DNA from: Mycobacterium sp.
GTDB lineage: Bacteria; Actinomycetota; Actinomycetes; Mycobacteriales; Mycobacteriaceae
Assembly (NCBI GenBank): GCA_025966225.1
Contig: JAOPVI010000275.1
Location: 1-41,236 of the forward strand
DNA: 41,236 bases
Reading direction: 5' to 3'
The notes beneath the pieces are model-generated. The model was given only the letters and a program-made list of their open reading frames with translations, did not search any database and was not told where the DNA came from. Of this stretch, positions 39,816-41,236 are shown piece by piece. A program made the translations under genes and the position numbers. Positions within the stretch are counted from its first letter, which is position 1. The number at the start of each line of letters is the position of its first letter.

Positions 39816-40490
39816 CTACGCCGCAAGCACCGCGTCGAGCGCCGAGTAGAACACCCCAAGTCCGTCGTCGGACGGACCGGTCAACGCCTCGGTGGCATGT
39901 TCGGGATGGGGCATCAGTCCGACGACCCGGCCGTTGGCCGAGGCGACCCCGGCGATGTCACGCATCGAACCGTTCGGGTTGTCGCGGTAGCGGAAGACCA
40001 CCCGGCCCTCGCCTTCCAGTTCGTCGAGCACTGCTTCCGAGGCGACGTAACGCCCCTCCCCCGACTTCAGCGGAACCAGGACGTCGGCGCCCTCCTCGAA
40101 GCGCGTGGTCCACGCCGTGGAGTTCGACGCCACCTCGAGCCAGATGTCCTTGCAGACGAAGTGCAGGCCGGCGTTGCGAGTCAATGCGCCGGGGAGCAGA
40201 CCAGCCTCGCACAACACCTGAAAACCGTTGCAGATACCCAACACTGGCATGCCCTTGGTCGCCGCGGACACGACCTCTTCCATCACCGGGGCGAATTTGG
40301 CGATCGCGCCACAGCGCAGGTAGTCGCCGTACGAGAAGCCGCCTGGCACGATCACGGCGTCCACACCCTTCAGGTCGGCGTCGGCGTGCCAGAGGTTAAC
40401 CGATTCGGCCCCGACGGCACGGGCGGCGCGGGCGGCATCGACGTCGTCGAGGGTGCCGGGGAAGGTGATCACGCCGACCCGAGCGGTCAT
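39816..40490 (-). CDS. purQ: Phosphoribosylformylglycinamidine synthase glutaminase subunit PurQ
   Basis: 224 residues, a class I glutamine amidotransferase feeding ammonia to PurL. Catalytic Cys87 in LGICNGFQ and the His-Glu pair in PHPEHATE (near the C-terminus) are present, with the FPGTLDD oxyanion/start motif. ATG 40488-40490 overlaps the purS stop by 4 nt, so purS and purQ are translated together. Rv0788 is the counterpart. PurL lies 6 kb away on the same strand. Confidence 0.97.
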   Translation of the reverse strand: MTARVGVITFPGTLDDVDAARAARAVGAESVNLWHADADLKGVDAVIVPGGFSYGDYLRCGAIAKFAPVMEEVVSAATKGMPVLGICNGFQVLCEAGLLPGALTRNAGLHFVCKDIWLEVASNSTAWTTRFEEGADVLVPLKSGEGRYVASEAVLDELEGEGRVVFRYRDNPNGSMRDIAGVASANGRVVGLMPHPEHATEALTGPSDDGLGVFYSALDAVLAA

Positions 40491-40726
40491 TCCGACTCCC
40501 GGTGCACCGAGAATTCCTCGATGACGGTGTTGGCGAGCAGCGACTCGGCGATCTCCTCGAGCACCTTGTCCGAGACATCGTCATCGACCTCGAGTTCGAA
40601 CCGCTTGCCCTGCCTGACATCTGAGATTCCGGCATGGCCCAGCCGCCCCAGCGCGCCGACGATGGCCTGACCCTGCGGGTCGAGGATCTCGGCTTTGGGC
40701 ATGACGTGCACTACGACCCGGGCCAC
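40487..40726 (-). CDS. purS: Phosphoribosylformylglycinamidine synthase subunit PurS
   Basis: 79 residues; a small dimeric subunit that bridges PurQ and PurL so that ammonia passes between them. [17 protein letters not shown] and [11 protein letters not shown] are the family signatures. The GTG at 40724-40726 has AGAGGAGT a few bases before it; the longer frame upstream to 40837 enters the divergent promoter region and has no coding pattern. First gene of purS-purQ. A TAGAGT -10 lies at 40779-40784 on this strand. Confidence 0.95.
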   Translation of the reverse strand: MARVVVHVMPKAEILDPQGQAIVGALGRLGHAGISDVRQGKRFELEVDDDVSDKVLEEIAESLLANTVIEEFSVHRESE

Positions 40727-40778
40727 GGGCACTCCTCTGCATGTCGGTACTGACTGGCTGGCAAATCTGTCGGGAATG

Positions 40779-40784
40779 ACTCTA
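40779..40784 (-). promoter_or_regulatory. -10 (TAGAGT) of purS-purQ
   Basis: On the minus strand; gives a leader of about 45 nt with AGAGGAGT before the purS GTG. The -35 region is poor. Confidence 0.4.
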
Positions 40785-40813
40785 CCGGCGTGGGCGCGGT
40801 CCAGAATGGAGCC

Positions 40814-41236
40814 ATGCAGTTGACGCATTTCGGCCATTCATGCCTGCTCGCCAGCTTCGCCGACGGCAAGGGCGGGGACACCAGCGTGCTATTCGACCCT
40901 GGCAACTTCTCCCACGGCTTCGAGGGCATCACTGGCCTGTCGGCGATCCTGATCACCCATCAGCATCCCGACCACGCGGATACGGCCCGGCTGCCCGCGC
41001 TGCTTGACGCCAACCCGCAGGCCGCGCTATACGCCGACCCCATGACCGCCGCGCAGCTGGGCGGGTCGTGGACGGCGGTCCACGTCGGCGACGCGTTCTC
41101 GGTCGGCCACCTCGCGGTGCGCGGCGTCGGCGGCAAGCACGCGGTGATCCACCCGGACATCCCGGTGATCGACAACATCTCGTACCTGCTCGGCGACGGC
41201 AACCACCCGGCCCGGCTCATGCACCCCGGCGACGCC
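40814..41236 (+). CDS. Metallo-beta-lactamase-fold hydrolase, N-terminal part
   Basis: 141 codons, open to the right edge; the gene continues outside the window. It opens MQLTHFGHSCLLASFADGK and has the zinc motif ITHQHPDHAD (H-x-H-x-D-H), typical of UPF0173/L-ascorbate-6-phosphate-lactonase-like MBL proteins; Rv0786c is the counterpart beside purQ in M. tuberculosis. HPDIPVIDNISYLL follows the fold. The ATG has GGAG only two nt upstream. Divergent from purS, 87 nt apart. Substrate unknown. Confidence 0.88.
   Translation, partial: MQLTHFGHSCLLASFADGKGGDTSVLFDPGNFSHGFEGITGLSAILITHQHPDHADTARLPALLDANPQAALYADPMTAAQLGGSWTAVHVGDAFSVGHLAVRGVGGKHAVIHPDIPVIDNISYLLGDGNHPARLMHPGDA

Overview
The window is high-GC actinobacterial chromosome and almost certainly comes from a mycobacterium, probably a fast-growing Mycolicibacterium-type species. 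Genus-level evidence is the mycothiol synthase mshD, the desaturase desA1, the lipomannan factor lmeA, a polycysteine leader ORF before a cysA2/sseC2 operon, DUF3073, two LytR-CpsA-Psr (LCP) proteins, an MCE protein and the DyP/encapsulin pair. Gene content and order follow the stretch of the M. tuberculosis chromosome from about Rv0786c to Rv0826, in inverted orientation, with additions and losses. These comparisons are from memory, not from a search.

Layout. 1-2.0 kb: the start of an MpaB-type oxygenase, a TetR regulator and two paralogous small secreted proteins. 2.1-6.6 kb: desA1, a dus gene without a normal start codon, a structured leader preceded by 11-bp direct repeats, and a first LCP gene. 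6.6-14.3 kb: phosphate block, with phoU (phoY2) on the plus strand and pstSCAB on the minus strand, each with a GTTCACC-type PHO box. A dehydrogenase remnant, a second LCP gene and a CtaG-like membrane protein lie between them. 14.3-16.0 kb: mshD coupled to an orphan GlnR-like regulator. 16.1-20.3 kb: lmeA-thiX, then a sulfur operon (polycysteine leader, DUF4395, cysA2, sseC2), then a coupled trio (32-residue leaderless membrane peptide, nitrobindin-like protein, lipoprotein). 20.5-22.8 kb: aminodeoxychorismate lyase, YgfZ-like protein, DUF3073. 22.9-41.2 kb: purine genes purM, purF, purL, purQ and purS, all on the minus strand but dispersed among a secreted cupin, an NAD(P)-binding protein, a sterol-carrier-like protein, an orphan MCE protein, a PPOX/F420-type protein, a CPBP protease, a membrane alpha/beta hydrolase, an antiporter, a VOC protein, pepC, the DyP-encapsulin nanocompartment, an SDR and a metallo-hydrolase cut by the window end.

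How it works together. The phosphate genes look like one regulon, because two separate promoters carry the same direct-repeat box 31-33 nt before the -10. The sulfur operon carries its own cysteine-sensing leader. Purine genes are transcribed from several separate promoters, two apparently leaderless. Leaderless promoters (TANNNT 6-8 nt before an ATG/GTG) recur through the window.

The signals I find most worth follow-up are the four 11-bp repeats plus four consecutive hairpins before the first LCP gene (4325-4530) and the leaderless 32-residue membrane peptide coupled to the nitrobindin-like gene (19252-20273). No tRNA, rRNA, CRISPR array, insertion sequence or prophage was seen.
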